From assembly GCA_910591455.2 (NCBI GenBank), contig OU342806.1, positions 18,567,841 to 18,631,840 on the forward strand: DNA of 64,000 bases, read 5' to 3'. Of this stretch, positions 10,182 through 23,269 are shown in pieces. Numbering within the stretch: position 1 is the stretch's first letter; each line of letters opens with the position of its first letter. Both the position numbers and the translations under genes were made by a program. Below the pieces are notes generated by a model that saw only the letters and a list, made by a program, of their open reading frames with translations, ran no database searches and was not told where the DNA came from. Source of the DNA: Pholis gunnellus (lineage: Eukaryota > Chordata > Actinopteri > Perciformes > Pholidae).

Positions 10182-13100
10182 ATGGAAAGAAAAATACTTT
10201 GTTTGATATTTTTGTTTGAATATGTACATGCATCCTCTGGACAAGGTAAATATTCTAGTGATACTTTTGTGGCTTTGATTGTTTGTATTTTACTTTGGTC
10301 TGGATTTTGGTATGTTCTGACTAAAAATAACTTGACTTTGGTGGGACAAAGATGTTGTACAACGCCAACAACTTCATCATCTGGGCCCTATTCCTCGTAC
10401 GTGGCTAACTGAGTTAGCCGGATAATTTCCAGGATGAGATTACATAAGTGAGGCTTTTCGGTTCCTCGAAGCAAGTTTGGAAAAATCACCATAGCAACAC
10501 ATCCATAAGCTTGAACCTGCTCCAGAGCAGGCTTGAGCTAGATCCGCTGGATAAGCTGCCACTCCCCCGGGGAAAAGTGTCAGCTCCCTTCCTCAGAGAT
10601 CCATCGATGAGGAAGCGATATTAGTCAGATTAGCGTTTTATAGGGAGAGAGTTCTTCGAGATCGCCAAGATCCGTTATCACATCATGATGACTTCCTGTA
10701 CGAGCGCTATCGATTCTGCCGACAAGGAATCATTTATTTAAAGACCTACTCGAGCCGTACATTGAACACCACACGCCATCTACTGTCTCACGGACTGTAT
10801 CACAGCCTCGCGCTTTTTTGCGAGTGGTTCATGTTTGTACAGTGTCGGTGACGCGGAGAACATCGGGAAAGCCGCTGCATGCCGTGCTGTTCATAAAGTT
10901 TATTTGGCGATTAAGAAACGTATGGATGTGTTCATTACATTACCATGGCACATGTTGTATTGATCACTATTCTAAATAATGTTTTTGTGCTTAGTTTTAC
11001 TTGCTCCCGTGTCCTCTTGATGGCTGGTTGAACTACATGATGGTTGACAGCACTCATAATGATATGACAGTATTATTAGTACACCATAGCATAGCATAGC
11101 ATTACTGTAGAACATGATTAAGATGGACTCATGATACGAATAGAGAGAATTACACACAATTTATTTTTACTGCTTATTATGAATAATACACACTGATCCG
11201 CCCATACACAGATTCACACACACATATTCAAACTCCTATTCTATATGGTAATCTACACATACATGTATATACACACATATATATATATATATATATAGTA
11301 CATGATACATAAGTGCATACACCTACATATATCCTCATAAGTATCTATTAATTCGTATCTATTAGATACTCTTTGGGCTTGTTTTTATCTACTTATTCTG
11401 ATAGAGTTGATATAATTATTTTCGCTATAGATCTCATTGGATGATGCATTCCATTAAGCCTACTGCCAGCAGGCAGATTTAAAGAAATATCATCTGATTG
11501 ATTGGGGTGATGAGGCACTTAAAATTAACCTATACATTTTCCCAACACTTGCGCATTTAATGACGTCTGCGATATTTTGCCATGCTTCTCGTCTAGCCCT
11601 CGCAGCGTTAGATTTTGCCATGATTATGGTCTTGAATTCCTCATATGCGTTCATGATCATCTCCTGCTCGTCAGCGGAGTAAAAAGAGGCTCTTTCTTTG
11701 CGTTTATTTGCCGTTGTACTGGTAGAAAATCATGGTTTCGGTGATCGACGCTTCCCCCTTTTGAAGTAGGACGGACACGCGCAACGATCCTGTTGTCTGA
11801 CATCTGGTTCAAATTAACGAGACTGTTTAAGCGCGGATCAGCCTTTGAGGAACCGAGATAGCCTGATGTCAATCATCGAGTTAATTTAAGCTGGATAATA
11901 GGACATTTGATCGACTTAGTTCAACCACGTACGAGGAATAGGGCCCTGGTCTTCGTCCTTGCTTGTGTGAGTGTTTGTGTTTGGGTGGTGACACGGTGAA
12001 GTGGATAATCTTGCAATTACTACAAAATCTCACCACTGTGGTTCTTTGATCATGTTAACCACTTAAGGTTAACGCACAGGCAGTTAAATGAGGAGACTGA
12101 AAGAAAAAAAGAGAGAGAGGATGATGGCGATGATGTTATGGGATGATGTCGAGGGGGACCCAAATGCACGCCACACAGCAGGTTCAATCCAGCAAAGGAC
12201 TTTATTTAGATATGCAGAAGGAAAAACAAAGTATAAACAAACTAAACGCGGCTAACTGTCCGGTGGACAAAAGGTCACTCCTTCTCCACCGGAGTCGGGA
12301 GGGCAACTCGACCGACGCCGGTAAAGGCAGTCTTCGGAGATGGGAGGGCAACTCAACCGCTCTCTCTCTCACGGCCAGGACGGCACAACTGTGTGGTGGC
12401 CAGGGGTCCGACACAGTGAAGGAAGGGGCACAGGTCTACGGCGCTGAGCGGCAGAGGAAACAGCAAACAAAGGAGGGGTTACGATATGCAATGATACGGA
12501 GTTCCGACTTACGTGACCAGACTGGTAACTGGACGGACTGACGCCGCGTAGGAGAAACGCCGTGGTATTTAACCACAGCAGGTGGCGATTACCGGAATGA
12601 GTTACAGCTGCGGCGAGGGGCGTGGTTGTGGGCGGAACACAGGGGTGAAAACTGGCTGACATAAAAACAAAACATAAGCACATGGCCCTACAAAACAACA
12701 ACAGACAGGGGAAAACAACAGAGGAGCACACAGACGGGAATCCTAGCAGATGACAGAGGAAGAGCATATACTGCCTAATGCAACCAGGGTAGTAATAGCA
12801 TTACGGGGCTTTGAATGGTTGCAATGCTGCACAAAAACTTTCTAAATTTTATTTCCAACTAACTGACACCAAAGCTAGTTGTAAATACAATTTAAATTAT
12901 CAATGATTCACATAATTATCTTTAAAAGTTCAAGTCCCATTTTGTAAATTGTTTGTCTTTTATTAATTTTCTGATTTAGTGTTTTTTTTACCCCTTCAGG
13001 CTTGGTACATCTACAGATGAAGATAACATTCTTTGGAGAGTTCAGCAATAAAACAATCATTAAACATGTGGAACAGGTATGTCAAACAGAATGTGGAAAT

Positions 13101-16100
13101 TGGTTATTTTGTGAAGGCTCTACAGCAAACATTCTCAACGGCAATGCATATACAACATACAAATTTCAGTTTTCTCTCCATTTAGATTTTTAGACAAAAT
13201 CTCCTGAATGGAACAGTCAGTGTGAAAAAGATCCAAAAGCTTGGAACTACCACAGCAACAATCACAACTACAGCCCCAAAAACTATGGCTCCCACAACGG
13301 CAACCATTTCTCCAACGACAACTACCGCCGAAACAACTGCAGCCCAAACAACAACTACTGCCCAAACAACAACTTCCGCCCAAACATCAACAACTGCAGC
13401 TCAAACAACAACCACAATACCGGTAACAACAACTGCATCACCAACGACAACAACCATTGCTCCAACGTCAACTGCGGCCAAAACATCAACTGCCGCCCCA
13501 ACGACAACTACTGACGCCCCAACGACAACTACTAACGCACCAACGACAACAACTGCCGTCCCAATGACAACGACTGCAGCCCCAACAACAATGACTGCCG
13601 CCCTAACGACAACTACTGACACCCCAACGACAACTGCTGCCCGAACGACAACTACTAACGCACCAACGACAACAAGTGCCGCCCAAACGACAACGACTGC
13701 CACCCCAACGACAACTGCTGCCCGAACAACAACAAGTGCCGCCCCAACGACAACCCTGACGACAAAAACCATTCCTCCAATGACAACATCCATTCCTCCA
13801 ACTACAACTGCCGCCCCAACGTCAACTACTGGCGCCCCAACGACAACTACTGGCGCCCCAACGACAACGACAGCCGCCCCAACGACAACTACTGCCGCCC
13901 CAACAACAAGCATCGCCCCAACGACAACCCTGACGACAATAACCATTCCTCCAATGACAACAACCATTCCTCCAACTACAACTGCCGCCCCAACGTCAAC
14001 TACTGGCGCCCCAACGTCAACTACTGGCGCCTCAACGACAACTACTGACACCCCAACGACAACAAGTGCCGCCCCAACGACAACAACTGCCACCCCAACG
14101 ACAACTGCTGCCCGGACAACAACAAGTGCCGCCCCAACGACAACCATGACGACAACGACCATTCCTTTATCGACAACTGTTGCCCCAACATCAACGACTG
14201 CCGCCTTAACAACAACTACTGGCGCCCAAACAACAACTGGCGCTCCAACGCCAACTACTGGTGCCCCAACGACAACTACTGACACCCCAACAACAACTGC
14301 TGCCCGAACAACAAGTGCCGCCCCAAGGATAACTACTGACACCCCAACGACAACTACTGATGCCCCAACGACAACTACTGACACCCCAACGACAACTGCT
14401 GCCCGAACAACAACAAGTGCCGCCCCAACGACAACTACTGACACCCCAACGACAACTACTGATGCCCCAACGACAACTACTGACACCCCAACGACAACTG
14501 CTGCCCGAACAACAACAAGTGCCGCCCCAACGACAACTACTGACACCCCAACGATAACTACTGATGCCCCAACGACAACTACTGACACCCCAACGACAAC
14601 TGCTGCCCGAACAACAACAAGTGCCGCCCCAACAACAACGACTGCCACCCTAACGACAACTACTGGCTCCCCAACGACAACTACTGGCTCCCCAACGACA
14701 ACTACTGGCGCTCCAACGACAACGACTGCCGCCCCAACAACGACTGCCGCACCAACGACAACTACTGACACCCCAACGACAACTGCTGCCCGAACAACAA
14801 CAGGTGCCGCCCCAACGACAACTACTGATGCCCCAACGACAACTACTGACACCCCAACGACAACTGCTGCCCGAACAACAACAAGTGCCGCCCCAACGAC
14901 AACTACTGACACCCCAACGACAACTACTGATGCCCAAACGACAACTACTGACACCCCAACGACAACTGCTGCCCGAACAACAACAAGTGCCGCCCCAACG
15001 ACAACTACTGACACCCCAACGACAACTACTGATGCCCCAACGACAACTACTAACGCACCAACGACAACAAGTGCTGTCCCAACAACAACGACTGCCACCC
15101 TAACGACAACTACTGGCTCCCCAACGACAACTACTGGCGCTCCAACGACAACGACTGCCGCCCCAACAACGACTGCCGCCCCAACGACAACTACCGACAC
15201 CCCAACGACAACTGCTGCCCGAACAACAACAGGTGCCGCCCCAACGACAACTACTGATGCCCCAACGACAACTACTAACGCACCAACGACAACAAGTGCC
15301 GTCCCAACAACAACGACTGCCACCCTAACGACAACTACTGGCTCCCCAACGACAACTGCTGGCGCTCCAACGACAACGACTGACACCCCAACGACAACTA
15401 CTGATGCCCCAACGACAACAAGTGCCGCCCCAACGACAACTACTGACACCCCAACGACAACTACTGATGCCCCAACGACAACTACTGACACCCCAACGAC
15501 AACGACTGCCGCCCCAACAACGACTGCCGCCCCAACGACAACTACTGACACCCCAACGACAACTGCTGCCCGAACAACAACAGGTGCCGCCCCAACGACA
15601 ACTACTGACACCCCAACGACAACTACTGATGCCCCAACGACAACAAGTGCCGCCCCAACGACAACTACTGACACCCCAACGACAACTACTGATGCCCCAA
15701 CGACAACTACTAACGCACCAACGACAACAAGTGCCGTCCCAACAACAACGACTGCCACCCCAACGACAACTACTGATGCCCCAACAACAACTACTGGCGC
15801 TCCAACGACAACGACTGCCGCCCCAACAACGACTGCCGCCCCAACGACAACTTCTGACACCCCAGCGACAACTGCTGCCCGAACAACAACAGGTGCCGCC
15901 CCAACGACAACTACTGACACCCCAACGACAACTACTGATGCCCCAACGACAACTACTGACACCCCAACGACAACTGCTGCCCGAACAACAACAAGTGCCG
16001 CCCCAACGACAACTACTGACACCCCAACGACAACTACTGATGCCCAAACGACAACTACTGACACCCCAACGACAACTGCTGCCCGAACAACAACAAGTGC

Positions 16101-19100
16101 CGCCCCAACGACAACTACTGACACCCCAACGACAACTACTGATGCCCCAACGACAACTACTAACGCACCAACGACAACAAGTGCTGTCCCAACAACAACG
16201 ACTGCCACCCTAACGACAACTACTGGCTCCCCAACGACAACTACTGGCGCTCCAACGACAACGACTGCCGCCCCAACAACGACTGCCGCCCCAACGACAA
16301 CTACCGACACCCCAACGACAACTGCTGCCCGAACAACAACAGGTGCCGCCCCAACGACAACTACTGATGCCCCAACGACAACTACTAACGCACCAACGAC
16401 AACAAGTGCCGTCCCAACAACAACGACTGCCACCCTAACGACAACTACTGGCTCCCCAACGACAACTGCTGGCGCTCCAACGACAACGACTGACACCCCA
16501 ACGACAACTACTGATGCCCCAACGACAACAAGTGCCGCCCCAACGACAACTACTGACACCCCAACGACAACTACTGATGCCCCAACGACAACTACTGACA
16601 CCCCAACGACAACGACTGCCGCCCCAACAACGACTGCCGCCCCAACGACAACTACTGACACCCCAACGACAACTGCTGCCCGAACAACAACAGGTGCCGC
16701 CCCAACGACAACTACTGACACCCCAACGACAACTACTGATGCCCCAACGACAACAAGTGCCGCCCCAACGACAACTACTGACACCCCAACGACAACTACT
16801 GATGCCCCAACGACAACTACTAACGCACCAACGACAACAAGTGCCGTCCCAACAACAACGACTGCCACCCCAACGACAACTACTGATGCCCCAACGACAA
16901 CTACTGGCGCTCCAACGACAACGACTGCCGCCCCAACAACGACTGCCGCCCCAACGACAACTTCTGACACCCCAGCGACAACTGCTGCCCGAACAACAAC
17001 AGGTGCCGCCCCAACGACAACTACTGACACCCCAACGACAACTACTGATGCCCCAACGACAACTACTAACGCACCAACGACAACAAGTGCCGTCCCATCA
17101 ACAACGACTGCCACCCTAACGACAACTACTGGCTCCCCAACGACAACTACTGGCGCTCCAACGACAACGACTGCCGCCCCAACAACGACTGCCGCCCCAA
17201 CGACAACTACTGACACCCCAACGACAACTGCTGCCCGAACAACAACAGGTGCCGCCCCAACGACAACTACTGACACCCCAACGACAACTACTGATGCCCC
17301 AACGACAACTACTAACGCACCAACGACAACAAGTGCCGTCCCAATAACAACGACCGCCACCCTAACGACAACTACTGGCTCCCCAACGACAACTACTGGC
17401 GCTCCAACGACAATGACTGCCGCCCCAACAATGACTGCCGCCCCAACGACAACTACTGACACCCCAACGACAACTGCTGCCCGAACAACAACAGGTGCCG
17501 CCCCAACGACAACTACTGACACCCCAACGACAACTGCTGCCCGAACAACAACAAGTGCCGCCCCAACGACAACTACTGACACCCCAACGACAACTACTGA
17601 TGCCCCAACGACAACTACTGACACCCCAACGACAACTGCTGCCCGAACAACAACAAGTGCCGCCCCAACGACAACTACTAACGCACCAACGATAACAAGT
17701 GCCGTCCCAACAACAACGACTGCCACCCTAACGACAACTACTGGCTCCCCAACGACAACTACTGCCGCCCCAACAACGACTGCCACCCCAACGACAACTA
17801 CTGACACCCCAACGACAACTGCTGCCCGAACAACAAGTGCCGCCCCAACGACAACTACTGACACCCCAACGACAACTACTGATGCCCCAACAACAACTAC
17901 TAACGCACCAACGACAACAAGTGCCGTCCCAACAACAACGACTGCAACCCTAACGACAACTAATGGCTCCCCAACGACAACTACTGGCTCCCCAACGACA
18001 ACTACTGGCGCTCCAACGACAACGACTGCCGCCCCAACAACGACTGCCGCCCCAACGACAACTACTGACACCCCAACGACAACTGCTGCCCGAACAACAA
18101 CAGGTGCCGCCCCAACGACAACTACTGATGCCCCAACGACAACTGCTGCCCGAACAACAACAAGTGCCGCCCCAACGACAACTACTGACACCCCAACGAC
18201 AACTACTGATGCCCCAACGACAACTACTGACACCCCAACGACAACTACTGATGCCCCAACGACAACTACTAACGCACCAACGACAACGACTGCCGCCCCA
18301 ACGACAACTACTGACACCCCAACGACAACTGCTGCCCGAACAACAACAGGTGCCGCCCCAACGACAACTACTGGCTCCCCAACGACAACTACTGATGCCC
18401 CAACGACAACTACTGACACCCCAACGACAACTGCTGCCCGAACAACAACAGGTGCCGCCCCAACGACAACTACTGACACCCCAACGACAACTGCTGCCCG
18501 AACAACAACAAGTGCCGCCCCAACGACAACTACTGACACCCCAACGACAACTACTGATGCCCAAACGACAACTACTGACACCCCAACGACAACTGCTGCC
18601 CGAACAACAAGTGCCGCCCCAACGACAACTACTGACACCCCAACGACAACTACTGATGCCCCAACGACAACTACTAACGCACCAACGACAACGACTGCCG
18701 CCCCAACGACAACTACTGACACCCCAACGACAACTGCTGCCCGAACAACAACAGGTGCCGCCCCAACGACAACTACTGGCTCCCCAACGACAACTACTGG
18801 CGCTCCAACAACAACGATTGCCGCCCCAACAACGACTGCCGCCCTAACGACAACTACTGACACCCCAACGACAACTGCTGCCCGAACTACAACAGGTGCC
18901 ACCCCAACGACAACTACTGGCGCACCAATGACAACTACCGACTCCCCAACAACAACTACTGACGCCCCAACGACAACTACTAACGCACCAACGACAACAA
19001 GTGCCGTCCCAACGACTGCCGCCCCAACAACGACTGCCGCCCCAACAACGACTGCCGCCCCAACGACAACTACTGACACCCCAACGACAACTGCTGCCCG

Positions 19101-20898
19101 AACAACAACAAGTGCCGCCCCAACGACAACTACTGACACCCCAACGACAACTACTGATGCCCCAACCACAACTACTGACACCCCAACGACAACTACTGAT
19201 GCCCCAACGACAACTACTAACGCACCAACGACAACGATTGCCGTCCCAACAACAACTGCCACCCTAACGACAACTACTGGCTCCCCAACGACAACTACTG
19301 GCGCTCCAACGACAATGACTGCCGCCCCAACAATGACTGCCGCCCCAACGACAACTACTGACACCCCAACGACAACTGCTGCCCGAACAACAACAGGTGC
19401 CGCCCCAACGACAACTACTGACACCCCAACGACAACTGCTGCCCGAACAACAACAAGTGCCGCCCCAACGACAACTACTGACACCCCAACGACAACTACT
19501 GATGCCCCAACGACAACTACTGACACCCCAACGACAACTGCTGCCCGAACAACAACAAGTGCCGCCCCAACGACAACTACTGACACCCCAACGACAACTA
19601 CTGATGCCCCAACGACAACTACTAACGCACCAACGATAACAAGTGCCGTCCCAACAACAACGACTGCCACCCTAATGACAACTACTGGCTCCCCAACGAC
19701 AACTACTGGCGCTCCAACGACAACGACTGCTGCCCCAACAACAACAGCCGCCCCAACGACAACTACTGCCGCCCCAACAAGTATCGCTCCAACGACAACC
19801 CTGACGACAATAACCATTACTCCAATGACAACAACCATTCCTCCAACTACAACTGACGCCCCAACGACAACAACTGATGCTCCAACGACAACAACTGCCG
19901 CCCCAACGACAACTACTGCCGCCCTAACGACAACGACTGGGGCCCCAATGACAACCCTGACGATAACAACCATTCCTCCAACGACAACGACTGCCGCACC
20001 AACGACAACGACTGCCGCACCAACAACAACTGCTGCCCAAACAACAACAACTGCAGCTCAGACAACAACCACAATACCGGTAACAACTGCTGCGCCAACG
20101 ACAACAACCATTCCTCCGACGTCAACTGCGACCCAAACATCAACTGCGGCCCCAACGGCATCTACTGGCACCCCAACGACAACCCAGACGACAACAACCA
20201 TTCCTCTATCGACAACTGCCGCCCCAACGACAACAACTGCCGCCCCAATGACAACTATTGCCGCCCCAACGACAACTACTGCCGCCCTAACGACAACGTT
20301 TGGGGCTCCAACGACAACCCAGACGACAACAACCATTCCTCTATCGACAACTGCCGCCCCAACGACAACTACTGGCGCCCCAACGACAACGCCTGCTGCC
20401 CCAATGACAATCCTGACGACAACAACCATTCCTCCAACGACAACAACCATTCCTCCTACAACAACTGCCGCCCCAACGACAACATCTGCCGCACCAACGA
20501 CAACAAGTGCTACCCCAACGACAACCCAGACGACAACAACCATTCCTCCAACGACAACTGCCGCCCCAACGACAACTACTGGCCCCTCAACGACAACAAC
20601 AACTGCCGCCACAACGACAACAACAACTGCCTTCCCAACGACAACCCCGACAACTTCAACAACGGCCGCCCCAACGACAATCCCGATGACGGCAACAACT
20701 TCCGTCCCAACGACAATAACAACCATTCCTCCAATGACAACAACCATCCCTCCAACGACAACTGACACCCCAACGACAACGACTGGGGGTCCAACGACAA
20801 CATCTGCAACTACAACACCTTTAATTCCACCAACAACCTCACCAACAACCACAACACCCGCAAATACCACAGCATCTACAACCTCCACAACGACATAA
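10182..20898 (+). CDS. Mucin A: secreted Thr/Pro/Ala-rich mucin-like protein
   Basis: Three exons join in phase. 10182-10245 encodes a signal peptide, MERKILCLIFLFEYVHASSG. 13000-13076 encodes LVHLQMKITFFGEFSNKT and more. 13186-20898 starts IFRQNLLNGTVSVKKIQ and runs into the mucin tract. The predicted product is 2617 aa. After two N-glycosylation sequons (NKT, NGT), about 2500 residues consist of 6-7-residue units such as TTTTDTP, TTTTDAP, TTTSAAP and TTTAARTTTGAAP. Such Thr clusters suit dense O-glycosylation of a secreted or surface mucin. No Cys-rich, VWD or transmembrane domain follows. The TAA at 20896-20898 interrupts Thr-rich sequence that continues downstream, so the present end may be a truncation. 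The protein family is not recognised. Secretion and glycosylation are inferred. Confidence 0.72.
10384..11945. mobile_element. PIF/Harbinger DNA transposon, decayed, 1562 bp
   Basis: Perfect 21-base terminal inverted repeats (10384-10404 and 11925-11945) begin GGCCCTATTCCTCG. They are flanked by the 3-base target duplication CTG (10381-10383 and 11946-11948), as expected for Harbinger elements. On the plus strand, about 10650-10930 encodes HARBI1-type nuclease remnants in shifted frames: RDRQDPL, DDFLYERYRF, SVGDAENIGK, and KVYLAIKK. On the minus strand, about 11500-11740 encodes remnants of the Myb/SANT-like partner, including MNAYEEFKTIIMAKS. Both genes are broken, so it is not autonomous. 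It sits in intron 1 of mucin A. Confidence 0.88.
11949..12999. repeat. Intron sequence with an unclassified repeat-like block (about 12130-12770)
   Basis: The block from about 12130 to 12770 is much more GC-rich than the flanking AT-rich intron. It holds a near-direct repeat of gggagggcaactc. It resembles non-autonomous element debris common in fish introns, but I cannot pair terminal repeats. The open frames across it on both strands (132 codons each) have no recognisable domain. The rest of the interval is plain intron. Confidence 0.35.
13250..20895 (+). repeat. Coding tandem repeat of mucin A (21-base unit with kilobase higher-order copies)
   Basis: The basic unit is 21 bases encoding seven residues, for example ccaacgacaactactgacacc. 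Thr runs are written with a fixed codon order (ACG ACA ACT ACT). Some units drop one codon. Higher-order copies are visible: 14821-15957 matches 15931-17067 at a period of 1110 bases almost without change. The plus strand is rich in A and C and poor in G and T, which keeps other frames open as well. The outer parts (about 13250-14300 and 19760-20880) are more variable than the centre. Confidence 0.95.
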
Positions 20899-21182
20899 AG
20901 AACTACTACGACACCATCAACTACCACAGCCCCTGGCAACACCAGGACAACACCAACCACCACTACTACACCACCAACTACCACATCAAAAAGCACCAGT
21001 GCAACCCAAACTATCACAACAACCTTCACTAATACAACACATTTGAGCCCCACAACACCTCCAATCCAATAACCCCTGCTACACCAGCAACTACAACACC
21101 CCTAGCACTACCACAACAACGCCAAGCACTACCACTACACCAGCAACTACCACCACTACTGGCGCACTTTCACAGACTGCAT
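20899..21182 (+). pseudogene. Disrupted downstream continuation of the mucin A tract
   Basis: Directly after the TAA at 20896-20898 the same frame continues with Thr-rich codons (RTTTTPSTTTAPGNTRTTP and on) to a second stop at about 21070. Thr/Pro-rich sequence then resumes in another frame, with TTTTPATTTTTGALSQ, ending near TGA at 21183. This is the pattern expected if an originally longer mucin exon acquired a nonsense change and an indel. The alternatives are an assembly error or a polymorphism at 20896. Confidence 0.6.
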
Positions 21183-21285
21183 GACATTTTTTGGCATCCA
21201 GGACTAAATGATCAATGTCGGTGTAAATATTAACATTTATTTTCTTATTAACCACCAAGTCACAGCTCGATATTGTTATTATTTT

Positions 21286-21326
21286 TTCAATTTAGTTCGC
21301 TGATTAAATCAGCAAACTAAATTGAA
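21286..21326. repeat. 41-base near-perfect palindrome
   Basis: Arms of 20 bases (TTCAATTTAGTTCGCTGATT and its partner at 21307-21326) pair with one mismatch around a single A. The left arm includes caatttag, which resembles the acceptor of the module exons at 100 and 35069. Function unknown; it may be a cruciform or the remnant of an inverted insertion. The surrounding 21190-21860 holds no gene that I can support. Confidence 0.7.
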
Positions 21327-21869
21327 TAGAAGTAAAAAGAGTATTATTAGAGTAAAATGAAAAGAATGATGGAAAAACTATCTCATCAGTTGGCCATAGG
21401 CTCAATCACCATTGTGTTACCTTCTTCAGCAATAGATAATGACATTTATTTAAATGAAAATCTTACCAGATGGTCACTTTAGGGACTGGATGGCTAACAA
21501 GATTTGACAGTTAAAACTGAGGTCCTTATCATTGCTTCAGACAGTGTACTTCCAAAGGTTGCTCGCTGTATCGGGTCCCTTTCTTCTTCTACAGGCAAGT
21601 CTTATGAATCTCTATTTACTTTGATCAATGCATCAAATCATTGACCTGTGTATGTTTCTTCCATATAAGAAACATTGCCAAATTTAGGTCTGTTGTATCA
21701 CATTCTGCCACAGAACACCCACAATCCTATGTACACAATTAATTTCCTGTCCCCTGATTTGGAAACAAGGAAAAACTGCTCGTCTTTTCTTTTGTTATTT
21801 TATCTCAGCAGTCTGGCAAAATCTGTTTCTGAACAAATTTGGGGCGAGAAATTGGCAATCCAGTTAATC

Positions 21870-22045
21870 TTCACTCATATTAGATAATATATAATAATTA
21901 ACTTTATATATAACAATGAAAGGGAATTAACCAAAGCAAAAAAAAATTGTGGTCAGCCATTCCTAACTGGCCGAGCTATTTTAATGCAACAAAAAAATGA
22001 TTATGTACAATAGAAAGGACTGAATTTATTCTTAATTCTTTGGGT
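21870..22045. repeat. Dispersed duplicate, copy 1 (pairs with 27465-27722)
   Basis: The stretch from taattaactttatatataac through gtggtcagccattcctaac to ttcttaattctttg matches 27465-27722, which carries an extra internal segment of about 70 bases. It does not code. The pair flanks the repeat-rich interval between mucins A and B. Confidence 0.7.
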
Positions 22046-22047
22046 AA

Positions 22048-22510
22048 CACTTTATAATAACTAAACACTGTGAAGCATTAGTTAAGTATGAGTAAACATT
22101 TATAAATTCATCATTTATAAAGCATTGTTCCTACATTAACACTCAATACTATACAATTTATAACAGTTATACATGATTTATTAGTGATTAATAAGCTTGT
22201 CTATTATGTGTTTCGTGATTGTGTTTTCATACTATATAAATTATGGATTCCCCATTTGTAAATGAAGTATTAAAGATATTAGAAACCAATTATTTAGATG
22301 TACATTATTCATGCATTTATATATATAATGATTTAGATGTGCACTAATGGTTAGGGACTATGTTAATATATGCTTTATAAACGCATATTGATACTGCAAT
22401 TCATGATTAATTCAGGTGGTTACTAGTCGTTAGTAAATTATTTTGTGTGACCTCATCTAAAGTGAGGACTATCTATGCCTTACAAAGCATTCATTAATTA
22501 CATTTGAAGG
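22048..22510. repeat. AT-rich dispersed repeat of the TAACACTTTATAATAA type
   Basis: It opens with gggtaacactttataataac and continues with runs of attataaat-like motifs, typical of short non-autonomous DNA elements in fish. The expected inverted end is only weakly matched near 22443-22465 (gtgacctcatctaaagtgagg), so the boundaries are uncertain. Confidence 0.4.
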
Positions 22511-22727
22511 CCATCAGTGCCTCAAAACCCACAAAGGTCTCAGTTATCTTCTCAACAGAAAAGGCAAATAGACAAAACACAAAGTGATCAAGAACATATC
22601 AATATTTATTACAAGATGCAAACAATGTACTCGTAAATACAAACCTCTCAGCCAGTCAATTGTGTAAAAAGACAAAACACATTTAACGTCCTTTGCTGTA
22701 TCTGAATTGTAATACATTCCCATGGTT

Positions 22728-23231
22728 GCAGACACACCCACACAAACACACATACACCAAAACACTTCATCAGTATTGATTAATATTGATTGATCAGTAT
22801 GATTGGTACAAACCAAACAGTGTCAGGAACATGTAAGCGTTTATGCACAAAATTCAGTGTAAGATGATGTTGTTCAGAGACATCTTTTTTTGACAAAGTA
22901 GAGCTGTACTTGAAATACGAACATTTTAATAACACATGCAACATGCCCTTGTAAACACTTTCAGACTGGATTCGGCACCATGGACAGCACTCCACGGTGC
23001 TCTGGTCCAGATATTGTTAAGTCCCTCCACACCCACGGTACCCCCACCGATGTTTTCACCTCTTTGACTGGTTGGACTTTATTAGAAGGTGTAGGTGTTT
23101 ACAGACTTTGTGTGCTTCTTAATGTGGAAGTGTTCCAATGTTGAGGATCCTTTGAATTCTACCAAAGACTGAGTCCTTCGTCCAGAGGATTTTGAAGGAT
23201 GCAAGTGTGTATCCTCAGTGGCCATATTCAA
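22728..23231. repeat. Dispersed duplicate, copy 2 (pairs with 2808-3252)
   Basis: It matches the block within the TTC14-like intron, with extra sequence around 22780-22800 and 22880-22905. It shares the CACTCCACGGTG dyad and the ttgactggttggactttattagaagg stretch. No conserved reading frame is seen in either copy. Confidence 0.75.
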
Positions 23232-23269
23232 ATGTTGCCCACCGACAAACTCGTTCAGCAAGCTATTGA

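Noticed and set aside
12143..12767. Overlapping 132-codon frames on both strands
   Set aside because: They lie in a GC-rich repeat-like block within mucin A intron 1; no domain, splice or homology support.
15404..18847. Gln/Leu/Pro-rich plus-strand frames within mucin A
   Set aside because: Third-frame shadows of the 21-base repeat. The Thr frame is supported by the signal peptide and splice phases.
13401..19973. 2190-codon antisense open frame (Val/Gly/Ala-rich) over mucin A
   Set aside because: It is the complement of the ACN-rich repeat. The unit length is a multiple of three, so a unit without stops keeps every frame open. There is no start or splice context.
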